Positions 18,298 to 27,169 of a stretch of DNA of 64,000 nt are shown in pieces. The position numbers were made by a program, and so were the translations under genes. This DNA is from PSRI01 sp041484195 (lineage in GTDB: Bacteria > Bacteroidota > Bacteroidia > Chitinophagales > Chitinophagaceae), in assembly GCA_041484195.1 (NCBI GenBank), contig JBGPHC010000006.1, positions 99,787-163,786 of the forward strand. Direction: 5' to 3'. The number at the start of each line of letters is the position of its first letter. Position 1 is the first letter of the stretch. Below the pieces are notes generated by a model. That model saw nothing but the letters and a program-made list of their open reading frames with translations, did not search any database and was not told the DNA's origin.

Positions 18298-18891
18298 ATG
18301 AAGCACTGTTTCTTGCTGATAGCCACATTTTGTTTCGGAGTCCTTGCCTTCACCCAGGACGATTACTCAAAAGGATTGACCGAATACCAGAGAAATTATA
18401 AGAAGGACCTTTCTTCGATCATCAAAGAGGATACGGCCTTTGTGGAATTCTTCCCCATTGATCCCGGATACCGGGTTCTGGCAAAATTGACCAGGCTGCC
18501 AGACGAGCCCGTATTTAAAATGGCCACTTCAAGCGGCATCACTAAAGACGCGCAGAAAATTGCCGCAGTTCAGTTCAGTCTCAACGGGAAAGAATACACG
18601 CTTTATGCATACCAACTGTTGGCCCTGAGAGCCAGTTCCCAATACAAGGATAATTTTTTCATCCCCTTCTTCGACGCCTCCAGCGGAGATGAAAGTTATG
18701 GAGGGGGAAGGTATCTCGATTTTGTTCTTGCCGATATCGTCAACAATCAATTGGCGGTTGATTTCAATAAGGCCTACAACCCTTATTGCGCCTTTCGCTC
18801 AGGATATAATTGCCCGATTCCGCCCAGGGAAAACGGCCTCAGGGTGGCGATCAGAGCCGGTGAAAAAAATTTCGGAAAATCAAATCATTAG
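18298..18891 (+). CDS. Secreted DUF1684-family protein
   Basis: The 197-residue product matches the DUF1684 family. The family blocks are 'YRVLAKLTRL', 'AVQFSLNGKEYTLYAYQ', 'FFIPFFDASSGDESYGGGRYLD', 'VDFNKAYNPYCAF' and 'CPIPPRENGLRVAIRAGEK'. A signal peptide precedes the mature part ('CFLLIATFCFGVLAFTQ'). The ATG at 18298 is preferred over a GTG at 18280 because it starts the signal peptide and lies a normal distance from the -7 box. Biochemical function is not established for the family. A metal or ligand site is suggested by the conserved DFN-AYNPYC and CPIPP segments. Confidence 0.85.
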   Translation: MKHCFLLIATFCFGVLAFTQDDYSKGLTEYQRNYKKDLSSIIKEDTAFVEFFPIDPGYRVLAKLTRLPDEPVFKMATSSGITKDAQKIAAVQFSLNGKEYTLYAYQLLALRASSQYKDNFFIPFFDASSGDESYGGGRYLDFVLADIVNNQLAVDFNKAYNPYCAFRSGYNCPIPPRENGLRVAIRAGEKNFGKSNH

Positions 18892-18958
18892 GCTGGGTAA
18901 CCCGGCAACGAAAAATTGAAAATTCACGTTAGCAAAGCTTCCTCTCCGCACCGGGCAA

Positions 18959-20191
18959 TCAAATGCCCCGCCTTTTCATTTCTTTGGCGATTAGTCCCAT
19001 TTCCCGGCCGGTCTGGCCTGCCACGGCACTGTTTTCCTGGGCCCTGCGCATGAGATAAGGAATTACATCTTTAATAGGTCCGAATGGAAGGTATTTACTC
19101 ACGGAGCAGCCTGCTTTTGCGAGGTTGAAAGTGATATTGTCACTCATGCCATAAAGTTGCGAAAAATGAACATGGGGATGGTTGAAGGGAAGTCCTTTTT
19201 GCGTGAGCAACTGCGTTCCATAGAGATTGCTGTATTCGTTATGAGAAGCAATGATAACGGAAATCCTGTCCAGGTTTTCAATGGAAAACGCCACCGCGGC
19301 ATCGTAATCTCTGTCCGTGGATACCTTGTCTGGTTGAATGGGAGAAGGATATCCCATCTCCTCTGCCCTTTTTCTTTCTCTTTCCATATAAGCGCCACGC
19401 ACCAATTTCATACCCAGCAAGAAGTTGCGCTGTCTGGCCGCTTCCAGAGAATCCTTGTAAAATGCAAGCCGGTCATTCCTGTAAAGTTGAATGGTATTAT
19501 AAACCACAGCCCGGTTCTTATTGTATTTCTCCATCATCATAATCGCCATCACGTCAACGGGGTCCTGAATCCATGTTTCTTCGGCGTCGATCAATACTCC
19601 TACATTTTTTTCCGCAGCGGTCCTGCAGATCGTATCCATCCGTTCCTGCACATTGGCCCATTCCTGGTTCTCTTCCGAATTTAGTGATTCAAGAGCTTTG
19701 GCATAGCGGTTCAAGAGTGAACCTCCCTGATTGGTAACAGATGAGTCCAATTTTTCCAGGACAGCTTTTCCCGCAAAACCCGTCACTTTGATACTCATGA
19801 AAGGGATATTCTTTTGCGTGGATGCATATTCAATAACTCGAATGAATTCTTCACGGGCATGATCAAATCCAATCTCCCCATCGTCTCCGCCTTCCACACC
19901 ATAATCCAATATCACCTGCACTGAATATTCACCCAATTTCTTCGCTACCGCCGCTGTTTCTTCAAGAGTTTCGCCGCCTACAAACTGGTCGAAGATGGTA
20001 GCCCGTATCAGTCCTTTTACGGGCAAACCAGCACGGATCGCCCAGGGGGTCAGCCGGGTACCCAATTTTACGAATATGGGATAGCCCATTGTAGAAAATA
20101 GAAAATCCGCCTTTTTTAATTGTTTATCCGACTTATACGCAAATGCGTTTTCTGTATTGTCAAAGGAAATGACGGGCTCGGACACTGCCAT
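18959..20191 (-). CDS. Proline dehydrogenase
   Basis: This FAD-dependent enzyme oxidises L-proline to pyrroline-5-carboxylate, the first step of proline use. The 410-residue TIM-barrel shows 'FMSIKVTGF', 'VGVLIDAEETWIQDP', 'VVYNTIQLYRNDRL', 'GMKLVRGAYMERERKRAEE', 'ASHNEYS' and 'KYLPFGPIKDVIPYLMRRAQENSA', all typical of PRODH, including the Arg pair that holds the substrate carboxylate. The start is the ATG at 20191, because the alternative TTG at 20212 overlaps the promoter -7 box. The P5C dehydrogenase is not fused and not in the window. Confidence 0.93.
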   Translation of the reverse strand: MAVSEPVISFDNTENAFAYKSDKQLKKADFLFSTMGYPIFVKLGTRLTPWAIRAGLPVKGLIRATIFDQFVGGETLEETAAVAKKLGEYSVQVILDYGVEGGDDGEIGFDHAREEFIRVIEYASTQKNIPFMSIKVTGFAGKAVLEKLDSSVTNQGGSLLNRYAKALESLNSEENQEWANVQERMDTICRTAAEKNVGVLIDAEETWIQDPVDVMAIMMMEKYNKNRAVVYNTIQLYRNDRLAFYKDSLEAARQRNFLLGMKLVRGAYMERERKRAEEMGYPSPIQPDKVSTDRDYDAAVAFSIENLDRISVIIASHNEYSNLYGTQLLTQKGLPFNHPHVHFSQLYGMSDNITFNLAKAGCSVSKYLPFGPIKDVIPYLMRRAQENSAVAGQTGREMGLIAKEMKRRGI

Positions 20192-20209
20192 ACTATTATT
20201 GTTTAGGGG

Positions 20210-20217
20210 CAAATGTA
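20210..20217 (-). promoter_or_regulatory. -7 box (TACATTTG) upstream of proline dehydrogenase
   Basis: This is an exact TAnnTTTG match on the minus strand, 19 bases before the chosen ATG, with a TTG 18 bases farther upstream (20236-20238). It overlaps an alternative TTG start and so supports the ATG at 20191. Confidence 0.55.
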
Positions 20218-20305
20218 AGCAAGATGGAGAATTATCAATGCATGCCCGGATTTAAATCAGCCAGTGAGAAATTAGTTTTTATTATCTTTCAAAAGATTTT
20301 ATATT

Positions 20306-21406
20306 ATGAGAATTACCCGCACAGAAATTTTCAGATTCAGTATTCCCATGCATCCGTTCACCATCGCTACCGGCACTATGGATTATGCCCAGAATATTTT
20401 TCTACGCATATTCACGGATGAGGAATTGCAGGGCGTGGGCGAATGTTCCGCATTCCCCATGATCACAGGTGAAACGCAAAATACCTGCTTCGCGATGGCC
20501 AGGGACTTTGCACTTCTGTGGAGAGAAAAAGACCCCTTGCAGATAGAAGAACGGATGAATGAACTAAATAGCTTCACAGCCTTCAATACTACCATCAAGA
20601 GTGCCTTTGAAATGGCCCTTTTCGACATTGCTTCAAAATTGGCGGGAAAGCCTTTGTACCAGTTCCTGGGTGCGACTCAGAAAAAACCGCTTGAAACGGA
20701 TATTACCATAGGCCTCGGAGATCCGGAAGAAATGGCCGCTAAGGCCGTAGAGTTCCAGGCAAAGGGATTCCGGATATTAAAGATCAAATTGGGAAAAGAT
20801 GCAAGGCTGGACCTGAAAAGAGTGAAAAAAATACGGCAAGCCATAGGCGATGAATTGAAATTGAGAATTGACGTAAACCAGGGATGGGATTTTGATTCGG
20901 CGGCATTTGCCTTGCAACAAATGGAGAAATTCAATATCCAGTTCTGTGAACAACCCTTGCCGCATTGGAACGATGGCCTCCTGCCCGAGCTGCGAAACAT
21001 ATCACCCATCCCAATCATGGCCGATGAAAGTGTGTTCAACCATCATGACGCCATTCGACTACTGGAAGCGGAAGCCTGTAATTATATCAATATCAAACTG
21101 TCGAAATCTGGCGGCATCCTCGAAGCAACCAGGATCAACAAAGTGGCGGAACAATATCACATTCCCTGTATGATGGGCGGCATGTTGGAAAGCAGGCTGG
21201 CCCTGACTGCATTCGCGCACGTTGCCACCGCACTCGACAATATTCAATTTTACGATATGGATACCTGCATGCTGGGCCATAAAGTCGATCCTGTAACAGG
21301 AGGCGTAACTTACAATGGTTATTTGGTTGAATTGCCGGATTCACCGGGCATCGGCGCAGATGTGGATGAAAAATTCCTCAGCGGACTTGAAATAGCCGTT
21401 GTATAA
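20306..21406 (+). CDS. Dipeptide epimerase (L-Ala-D/L-Glu type, enolase superfamily)
   Basis: The 366-residue protein belongs to the muconate-lactonising subgroup of the enolase superfamily. Catalytic lysines are K161 in the 'KIK' motif (159-161) and K267 in 'KLSKSGG'. Metal ligands are D189 ('RIDVNQGW'), E215 ('CEQPLP') and D240 ('ADES'). The late 'DMD' in 'FYDMDTCML' matches the DxD motif that binds the dipeptide amino group in Ala-Glu epimerases. Its likely role is epimerisation of wall-derived dipeptides for murein recycling, consistent with namZ elsewhere in the window. The exact dipeptide specificity cannot be read from sequence. Confidence 0.85.
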   Translation: MRITRTEIFRFSIPMHPFTIATGTMDYAQNIFLRIFTDEELQGVGECSAFPMITGETQNTCFAMARDFALLWREKDPLQIEERMNELNSFTAFNTTIKSAFEMALFDIASKLAGKPLYQFLGATQKKPLETDITIGLGDPEEMAAKAVEFQAKGFRILKIKLGKDARLDLKRVKKIRQAIGDELKLRIDVNQGWDFDSAAFALQQMEKFNIQFCEQPLPHWNDGLLPELRNISPIPIMADESVFNHHDAIRLLEAEACNYINIKLSKSGGILEATRINKVAEQYHIPCMMGGMLESRLALTAFAHVATALDNIQFYDMDTCMLGHKVDPVTGGVTYNGYLVELPDSPGIGADVDEKFLSGLEIAVV

Positions 21407-21469
21407 ATATGACTGACATTCTTACTCAAGGATTCAAAACATCTCCGCTGGCATATACTCCGTTCCATC

Positions 21470-21477
21470 TATCTTTG
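21470..21477 (+). promoter_or_regulatory. -7 box (TATCTTTG) upstream of thioesterase
   Basis: This is an exact TAnnTTTG match 16 bases before the ATG at 21494, giving a leader of about ten bases. No TTG is seen at the expected -33 position. Confidence 0.5.
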
Positions 21478-21493
21478 TCAAAATTTTTCAGCA

Positions 21494-22018
21494 ATGGAAT
21501 TGAAAGCCAGGACCCCGGGTGAATCATTTGTGATGATGACAGAATTGGTGCTGCCAAATGATACCAACGTATATGGAAACCTAATGGGTGGACGACTGAT
21601 GTATTGGATGGATATCGCCGCCGCTCTCGCCTCCAGCAAACACTGTAATACGGCTGTGGTCACCGTTTCGGTGGACAATATCAGCTTCGAGGCCCCGATA
21701 AAACTTGGCAATGTTGTGCAGATTGAGGCGAGGGTGAGCCGGGCATTCAACAGCTCTATGGAAGTGCATCTGAAAGTATGGGCCGAAGACATGACACAGA
21801 AATTTAAATACAAGAGTAATGAAGCATATTTCACATTCGTGTCTTTAGATCCGAATCGGAAACCACAAACGGTCCCCGCGTTAGTCCCTGAAACGGAAGA
21901 AGAAATCAGGCTTTATGACGGCGCCCTGAGAAGAAGACAACTGAGGCTGATCCTGGGTGGCAAGATGAAACCCGACGATGCCAACGAATTGAGAGCTTTG
22001 TTCGCGAAAGATCTATAG
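21494..22018 (+). CDS. YciA-type acyl-CoA thioesterase (hotdog fold)
   Basis: This enzyme hydrolyses acyl-CoA to free acid and CoA in the cytosol. The 174-residue product has the characteristic 'LPNDTNVYGNLMGGRLMYWMDIAAALAS' region, with the catalytic Asn/Asp area of YciA/BFIT-like enzymes, followed by 'VTVSVDNISFEAPIKLGNVVQIEARV'. A polar C-terminal tail of about 45 residues extends beyond the single hotdog domain. It is adjacent to, but probably independent of, the epimerase gene, since it has its own promoter box. The chain-length preference is unknown. Confidence 0.88.
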   Translation: MELKARTPGESFVMMTELVLPNDTNVYGNLMGGRLMYWMDIAAALASSKHCNTAVVTVSVDNISFEAPIKLGNVVQIEARVSRAFNSSMEVHLKVWAEDMTQKFKYKSNEAYFTFVSLDPNRKPQTVPALVPETEEEIRLYDGALRRRQLRLILGGKMKPDDANELRALFAKDL

Positions 22019-22189
22019 TAATTCATTCAAGTCCAAATTCATGGTGAAGGGGGAGCTCAAAAGTTCTTGTTGTAACAGGACCTCCGGGTTAATTAATACC
22101 AGGTATCTGCCTGATGAAATAGATGGCCCAATTTCCGGCAATTCTTCCTCATTAATTACTGTATATTATTCCCCCTGCAAGGCGATCCT

Positions 22190-22951
22190 CTATTTTTCAA
22201 ATTCCTTGGATTGCTCAATCGCGTTCATAATGGTGGCCAGAATTTCTTCAATGGATTGCTCATAGTCTATTTGGAGAGGCGCTTTGAAATTCACTGTCAA
22301 TAATGTTCTGCGTTTCCGGAGTTTCAAACCTTTCTTGTCAAAAGCAGTTCGGAAGCCGTCGATCACAACCGGCATCACAATCGGCCGATGCTGCTTGATA
22401 ATGAAAGCCGTTCCCTTACGCCCCGGGGCAAAGGGTGTTGTGGTTCCCTGGGGAAAGGTTATTACCCAGGAGCTATCCAAAGCGGATGATATTTTCCGGG
22501 TATCCGAAGCGTCGAGCCCCCTGCGGGCCTCCTGCCCTTTGTTTATCCAGGTACGCTTTACCGTTATTGCGCCGGCCATGGCGAAGAACCTGGTGAGAAA
22601 AGTGCTCTTCATGGTTTCTTCGGCTGCTACATAATATACATTCGTAAACGGGTTGAGCAAATATAAAGGCAGTCCAAGGCGGTCGCGCTTTCCCCATTTA
22701 ACGGCACAAAAAATATGTAGCAGGGTGATTACGTCCGCGAAATAGGTCTGATGGTTACTGACAAATAGCACATTACTGCGCGGAAGGTTTTCGAGGTTTA
22801 CGGTTCCGGAGATCTTCAGCTTATTAATGAGCATGAGCCCGGGATAGGATATGACCCCTACGACGGCATAAATACATTTCTTTACCAAACGAAAATGACG
22901 GAGCCGTTCGGAAAATGAACTCATCTGTGTTGGTTTTGGCGAATTCTTCAT
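22190..22951 (-). CDS. PlsC-family acyltransferase with atypical motifs
   Basis: This is a member of the 1-acyl-glycerol-3-phosphate acyltransferase family, 253 residues from the ATG at 22951 (a downstream ATG at 22924 is also possible). One hydrophobic helix near residues 28-42 anchors it. Canonical enzymes carry NHx4D and FPEGTR motifs. Here motif I reads 'SNHQTYFAD' with H67 and D73 five residues apart, and motif III reads 'FPQGTTT' with Gln168 in place of Glu. The membership is clear, but the altered motifs mean the substrate or even activity may differ from lysophosphatidate acylation. It stands alone on the minus strand between two plus-strand genes. Confidence 0.8.
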   Translation of the reverse strand: MKNSPKPTQMSSFSERLRHFRLVKKCIYAVVGVISYPGLMLINKLKISGTVNLENLPRSNVLFVSNHQTYFADVITLLHIFCAVKWGKRDRLGLPLYLLNPFTNVYYVAAEETMKSTFLTRFFAMAGAITVKRTWINKGQEARRGLDASDTRKISSALDSSWVITFPQGTTTPFAPGRKGTAFIIKQHRPIVMPVVIDGFRTAFDKKGLKLRKRRTLLTVNFKAPLQIDYEQSIEEILATIMNAIEQSKEFEK

Positions 22952-23095
22952 CTGCAATATAGGTAATTGCAAATAAAATTGTCAGTAACGGAACAGCTTA
23001 AGTGGCATTCAAGGGTCTGACAAATCTTAAAATGCAATCTGGAATTGCAATTTAATCGCGCATCATCATTTCAATCCATTGAAATTTACCCTCCT

Positions 23096-23103
23096 TATAT
23101 TTG
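23096..23103 (+). promoter_or_regulatory. -7 box (TATATTTG) giving a near-leaderless start
   Basis: This exact TAnnTTTG match ends four bases before the ATG at 23108 of the HAD phosphatase. Transcription would start at or next to the initiation codon. The position rules out the longer frame beginning at 23045. Confidence 0.55.
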
Positions 23104-23107
23104 CCTG

Positions 23108-23764
23108 ATGAAATTCGATACTGTTATTTTTGATATGGATGGCCTTCTGATAGATTCTGAGCCGCTTTGGCAGGAGGCCGCAGATGAAGTGCTGGAAACA
23201 TATGGAATCAACCTCACGGAGGAGCAATACATATCTACAACGGGTCTGAGAACGAGGGAATTCCTGTCCTGGTGGTTTAGTTACTTCAAGGTAAGGGTGC
23301 AAAGCCCTGAAGATGCAGAGGATTGTATAACGAGGAAAGTGATTGAAAAAGTGAGGGCAAGGGGACAGGCCATGCAGGGCGTGGAATATATATTTCAATT
23401 TTTTGCCGAGCGGAAATTCAAGATCGGAATCGCGACTTCTTCACCATTCAGCCTGATTGATATTGTCATCGACAAACTGAATATCAGAGATCAGGTCCAC
23501 GCGATTGGTTCGGCACAGGACCTGGTCCTGGGCAAGCCCCATCCGCAGGTTTATCTGGATTGTGCGACTTTGCTGGAAAGCGCTCCCCAGCGATGTATTT
23601 GTTTTGAAGATTCTTTTAATGGAATGATAGCAGTGAAGGCAGCTAGAATGAAATGTGTGGTGGTGCCGGCTCCGCTGCAACACCACGAGACCAGGTGGGA
23701 CGCGGCCGATCTCAAGCTGGGAGCATTGTCGGATTTCAATGATCAAATAATCCTGGGCATCTGA
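23108..23764 (+). CDS. HAD-family sugar-phosphate phosphatase (YniC/HxpB-like)
   Basis: The 218-residue product is a beta-phosphoglucomutase-like HAD hydrolase. Motif I is 'FDMDGLLIDSEP', with the nucleophile and acid Asp residues at 9 and 11. Motif II is 'IATSSP', and the motif III Lys lies in 'VLGKPHPQVY'. Motif IV is 'CFEDSFNGMIAVKAARM'. The cap-domain pattern ('LWQEAADEVLETYGI', then 'TTGLRTREFLSWWF') is close to 2-deoxyglucose-6-phosphate or hexitol phosphatases. The true substrate cannot be inferred. It converges with rpsA, with a shared bidirectional terminator between them. Confidence 0.87.
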   Translation: MKFDTVIFDMDGLLIDSEPLWQEAADEVLETYGINLTEEQYISTTGLRTREFLSWWFSYFKVRVQSPEDAEDCITRKVIEKVRARGQAMQGVEYIFQFFAERKFKIGIATSSPFSLIDIVIDKLNIRDQVHAIGSAQDLVLGKPHPQVYLDCATLLESAPQRCICFEDSFNGMIAVKAARMKCVVVPAPLQHHETRWDAADLKLGALSDFNDQIILGI

Positions 23765-23853
23765 TAGGGGGAATGGGGAATGAATGCGTTGATTCTTGAG
23801 GCCGGAAATAATTCAATGGGCGTTCTTAGGGGCTCCATGAATCGATTCAAAAA

Positions 23854-23882
23854 AAGAATCCGCTTTCAAAAAGCGGATTCTT
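23854..23882 (-). terminator. Intrinsic terminator of rpsA
   Basis: A perfect 13-base-pair stem (AAGAATCCGCTTT and its complement) with a three-base loop lies 20 bases after the rpsA stop. On the minus strand it is followed by a run of seven T. On the plus strand it is followed by GATATTTT, so it could also stop the convergent HAD transcript less efficiently. Confidence 0.85.
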
Positions 23883-23902
23883 GATATTTTACGGGGAGTA
23901 TT

Positions 23903-25789
23903 TTACTCTCCCTGCTTTTCTTCTTCGCCACCTTTCTCCATCTTCTTCTTCAATTCAGCGAGAACGCCCAAATCACCCAGAGTAGTTTTTTCAACCTTTC
24001 CCTGGATATCCTTGACGGCTTTCTTGGTCTTCACCGCTTCCGCTTTTCTTTCCTTATTCACGGCATCTTTTTCTTCAACCTTAGCCTGTTCCCAGATACG
24101 GGTATGGCTCAGCAGGATGCGTTTTTCATTCCTGTCGAATTCAATAACCATGAATTGGGAAATATCATCCGCGCCGAGGGATTTGCCATCTTCTTTCAGC
24201 AAGTGACGGTTGGGGGCAAAACCTTCCAGGCCGTAAGGCAGTTGAACAATGGCGCCTTTATCATCCTTCCTCACGATGGTGCCATCATGGATGGTTCCCA
24301 CCGCAAATGTGTCCTGCAGCGTATTCCAGGGATCTTCTTCCAGTTGTTTATGACCCAATTGGAGTTTGCGATTATCCTTGTCAATACCCAGGATTACCAC
24401 TTCAATATCATTCCCCACCTTCGTGTATTCGCTGGGGTGATTAAAGCGTCGCAGCCAGCTCAGGTCGCTGATATGTATCATTCCACCGATGCCAGGCTCC
24501 AGTTCCACGAAAACACCATAAGGAGTAATATTCTTCACCAGACCTTTATGACGGCTCTCAACGGGGTATTTGGTCTCGATTTCATTCCAGGGATCGGGAG
24601 ATAGTTGCTTGATGGAAAGACTCATCTTACGGGAATCCTTATCAAGCGTCACGATCTTGGCTTCATGTTCGTCACCCAGTTTAAAGAATTCCTTGGCATT
24701 GATAGGCGTATTGGCCCAGGTAATTTCACTCACGTGCACCAGGCCTTCCACACCCGGAAGGATTTCGAGGAATGCGCCGTAATCTTCAATATTCACCACC
24801 TTACCCTTCACGATTTTTCCTTCACCTACCCATTCCGGTAAGGTATCCCATGGATGTGGGGTGAGTTGTTTCAGGCCCAGGCTGATTCGTTTCTTTTCGT
24901 CGTCGAAATCCAGCACCACCACATTCAGTTTCTGGTCCAGTTTCAATACTTCGCTTGGGTGGCTGATACGGCCCCAACTGATATCTGTTATATACAATAA
25001 GCCATCGAGTCCGCCAAGGTCAAGGAATGCACCGAAATCGGTGATATTCTTGATGGTTCCTTCGAGCACCTGGCCTTTTTCCAGCTTGCTCATGATCTCG
25101 GCACGCTGTGCTTCTATATCGCTTTCAATAAGCGCTTTGTGAGATACTACCGCATTCTTAATGGCTTCGTTAATCTTGACCACTTTGAATTCCATGGTCT
25201 TTCCTACAAACTGATCATAGTCCGTAACCGGCTTAACGTCAATTTGCGATCCCGGAAGGAATGTTTCCATTCCAAAGACATCCACGATCAGTCCGCCCTT
25301 GGTTTTGCTGGTAACCGTACCCGTTACCACTTCACCTGTTTTGTGCACCTCCACGATCCTTTCCCAGGCGCGCGTGATCCTCGCCACTTTGCGGCTCAGG
25401 TGCAGGTGACCTTCACGGTCTTCCTTTTCAACAACCATCACTTCCACCTTATCCCCTACTTTTAGATTGGGGATATCGCGGAATTCATTCAATGACACCA
25501 GGCCATCACTCTTGAACCCGATATTGACTACAACATCGGTCTTGGTCAATCCCACAACAATTCCTTCCACCATCTCATTGTCATTGACGGTCTTGAAAGT
25601 ACTGTCATATACGGAATCATACTTTAGTTTTTCTTCCTTGTCATAAGAAGAAACATTTCGCTTGTCAATGCTCCAGTCAAAATCGTCGTGAGCAGTCTGT
25701 ACAGGTAGATTTGTTGTCGCTGCAGGCGTTCCCGTAGCCGGGGCCTCCTGTACATCAGCGTTTGAGTTAACAATTTGGTTTTCTGACAT
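23903..25789 (-). CDS. rpsA: 30S ribosomal protein S1
   Basis: S1 binds mRNA on the small ribosomal subunit. The 628-residue product has about six S1 OB-fold repeats from residue ~70 to ~580, recognisable from repeated segments such as 'VEGIVVGLTKTDVVVNIGFKSDGLV', 'GTIKNITDFGAFLDLGGLDGLLYI' and 'GVFVELEPGIGGMIHISDLSW'. An acidic, Gln/Asn-rich N-terminal extension (~55 residues) and a charged C-terminal tail flank the repeats, as in other Bacteroidota S1 proteins. It is transcribed alone from a TAACTTTG -7 box and ends at a strong intrinsic terminator. S1 binding of A-rich leaders may matter in this phylum, where Shine-Dalgarno sites are weak. Confidence 0.95.
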   Translation of the reverse strand: MSENQIVNSNADVQEAPATGTPAATTNLPVQTAHDDFDWSIDKRNVSSYDKEEKLKYDSVYDSTFKTVNDNEMVEGIVVGLTKTDVVVNIGFKSDGLVSLNEFRDIPNLKVGDKVEVMVVEKEDREGHLHLSRKVARITRAWERIVEVHKTGEVVTGTVTSKTKGGLIVDVFGMETFLPGSQIDVKPVTDYDQFVGKTMEFKVVKINEAIKNAVVSHKALIESDIEAQRAEIMSKLEKGQVLEGTIKNITDFGAFLDLGGLDGLLYITDISWGRISHPSEVLKLDQKLNVVVLDFDDEKKRISLGLKQLTPHPWDTLPEWVGEGKIVKGKVVNIEDYGAFLEILPGVEGLVHVSEITWANTPINAKEFFKLGDEHEAKIVTLDKDSRKMSLSIKQLSPDPWNEIETKYPVESRHKGLVKNITPYGVFVELEPGIGGMIHISDLSWLRRFNHPSEYTKVGNDIEVVILGIDKDNRKLQLGHKQLEEDPWNTLQDTFAVGTIHDGTIVRKDDKGAIVQLPYGLEGFAPNRHLLKEDGKSLGADDISQFMVIEFDRNEKRILLSHTRIWEQAKVEEKDAVNKERKAEAVKTKKAVKDIQGKVEKTTLGDLGVLAELKKKMEKGGEEEKQGE

Positions 25790-25822
25790 AACTGATAATT
25801 ACCCTGTTTTAAAATGGGAGTG

Positions 25823-25830
25823 CAAAGTTA
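25823..25830 (-). promoter_or_regulatory. -7 box (TAACTTTG) of rpsA
   Basis: This is an exact TAnnTTTG match on the minus strand, 34 bases before the rpsA ATG. No -33 TTG was found at 18-21 bases. Confidence 0.55.
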
Positions 25831-26000
25831 AGGATAATTGCCAGAAAAGAAAAGATCGCTGGACATTCTTCATAGCTAAAAATGGCTTATATTTTGCTGC
25901 AATGGGTTCTTTATCAAATGATTATTCTGAGGTCCGCCGAAAATATTTTCCGATCCGGAATTCTAAAATTGCCTTATCTTTTGCCCCAAAATCAGTAAAG

Positions 26001-26585
26001 ATGAAAAAGATGCTAATCGCCGGGCTTTTTTTGTTGCCAGGCGCTCTGTTGCTGGCACAATCTAATGCTGAGTCTGCCAATACTGCTGTCACGGTAAAAA
26101 CCGGAACATCGTTGGACTATGAAGTCAATTCCAACGGACAACTGACTCCGCTTACTATGAAAATATTTATTCCTGATGAAGGAGGGATAGGGTTTGAATT
26201 CAGCGTGGGAGACATGACAGGGAAATTCATTAACTCCCGTGAAGGCCTGGAAAAGGGTAGCAATACCAACTGGGACGAACCATATCAGGGTGAAGAAAGA
26301 AAACTGGGGCCCGACCAGACCCTTGCGATCTTCTCGAAAGCTTTTCTGAAGGATCTGAAACAAAATAAGAAAGCAAAATATGATGGGACTCTTTGGCAAC
26401 TCAAAGACCTGCCCAAAGGTGCAGAACTAATCCTCGACAGTAAGGCAACACCGGATGCTATTTATATGGAAAGTGAAAACGGCTCCACCAAATACTGGAT
26501 CTTGAACAATGACGACTATCCGCTCATGCTGAAAGTGGAAGGTAACCAAAAAGGCCCCGACCTCATTTTAAGGGCTGTACGCTAA
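26001..26585 (+). CDS. Secreted protein of unknown function
   Basis: The 194-residue protein begins with a clear signal peptide ('MKKMLIAGLFLLPGALLLAQ'). The ATG at 26001 is chosen over the more distal 25902 start because it begins this leader. The mature part is a beta-rich polar domain of about 170 residues ending 'PLMLKVEGNQKGPDLILRAVR'. The overall pattern (a measured property such as 'YEVNSNGQLTPLTMKIFIPDEGGIGFEFSVG') recalls small periplasmic Bacteroidota proteins, but I recognise no family. It is followed 40 bases later by a DinB-like gene on the same strand. Confidence 0.6.
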   Translation: MKKMLIAGLFLLPGALLLAQSNAESANTAVTVKTGTSLDYEVNSNGQLTPLTMKIFIPDEGGIGFEFSVGDMTGKFINSREGLEKGSNTNWDEPYQGEERKLGPDQTLAIFSKAFLKDLKQNKKAKYDGTLWQLKDLPKGAELILDSKATPDAIYMESENGSTKYWILNNDDYPLMLKVEGNQKGPDLILRAVR

Positions 26586-26625
26586 TTTCAGGAGATGACT
26601 AAATTTTAAATTATAATTTATTGGT

Positions 26626-27066
26626 ATGGTTACTCAGCATCTAATCCCGCTCTTTGAAAGAGACCTTAATAAACTGAAAGAAGAAATCAACCTCTATTCG
26701 GGCGATGAAGCCATCTGGAAGGTGAGGGAAGGCATAATCAATTGTGGAGGGAATTTGTGTTTGCACCTGGTAGGCAATCTTCAGCATTTCATTGGCGCTG
26801 TTTTGGGCAATTCGGGATATGTCAGAAACAGGGAAGCCGAATTTAAGCTCAGAAATATCCCCCGTCATAAACTCGTTGAAGAAATTGATTCCACCAGGTC
26901 CATCGTGATTGACACGCTTGAACAACTTACTAGAAATGACCTTCAGAAAGAATATCCGCAGCAGATTGGCGGAGAGACAGTGATTACTGAGCATTTGTTG
27001 ATTTTCCTGCTTGCTCATTTCAATTATCATCTGGGGCAAATCAATTATCACCGAAGGATTGGATAA
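26626..27066 (+). CDS. DinB-like (DUF1572) putative metalloprotein
   Basis: The 146-residue protein is a four-helix-bundle protein of the DinB/DUF1572 group. The expected metal-site residues are the His in 'CLHLVGNLQHFIG' and the His pair in 'LAHFNYHLGQINYHRR'. The N-terminal helix reads 'LIPLFERDLNKLKEEINLYSGDEAIWKV', which fits the family pattern. Many DinB-like proteins bind a divalent metal and some are thiol-dependent transferases, but the substrate here is unknown. It may be co-transcribed with the upstream secreted protein gene, though 40 bases separate them. Confidence 0.75.
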   Translation: MVTQHLIPLFERDLNKLKEEINLYSGDEAIWKVREGIINCGGNLCLHLVGNLQHFIGAVLGNSGYVRNREAEFKLRNIPRHKLVEEIDSTRSIVIDTLEQLTRNDLQKEYPQQIGGETVITEHLLIFLLAHFNYHLGQINYHRRIG

Positions 27067-27169
27067 TCCGACCGCTACACTTTTTTTTAGCGAACAGCTC
27101 CCTGCCGCCTTGCGTACATGAACAATATGCAAGAGCAAAAAATGCTGGCGAAAGTTTCCAGCAACCAGT

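Noticed and set aside
24104..24604. 166-codon plus-strand frame inside rpsA
   Set aside because: It is a shadow of the S1 gene, and its N-terminus has no plausible start context.
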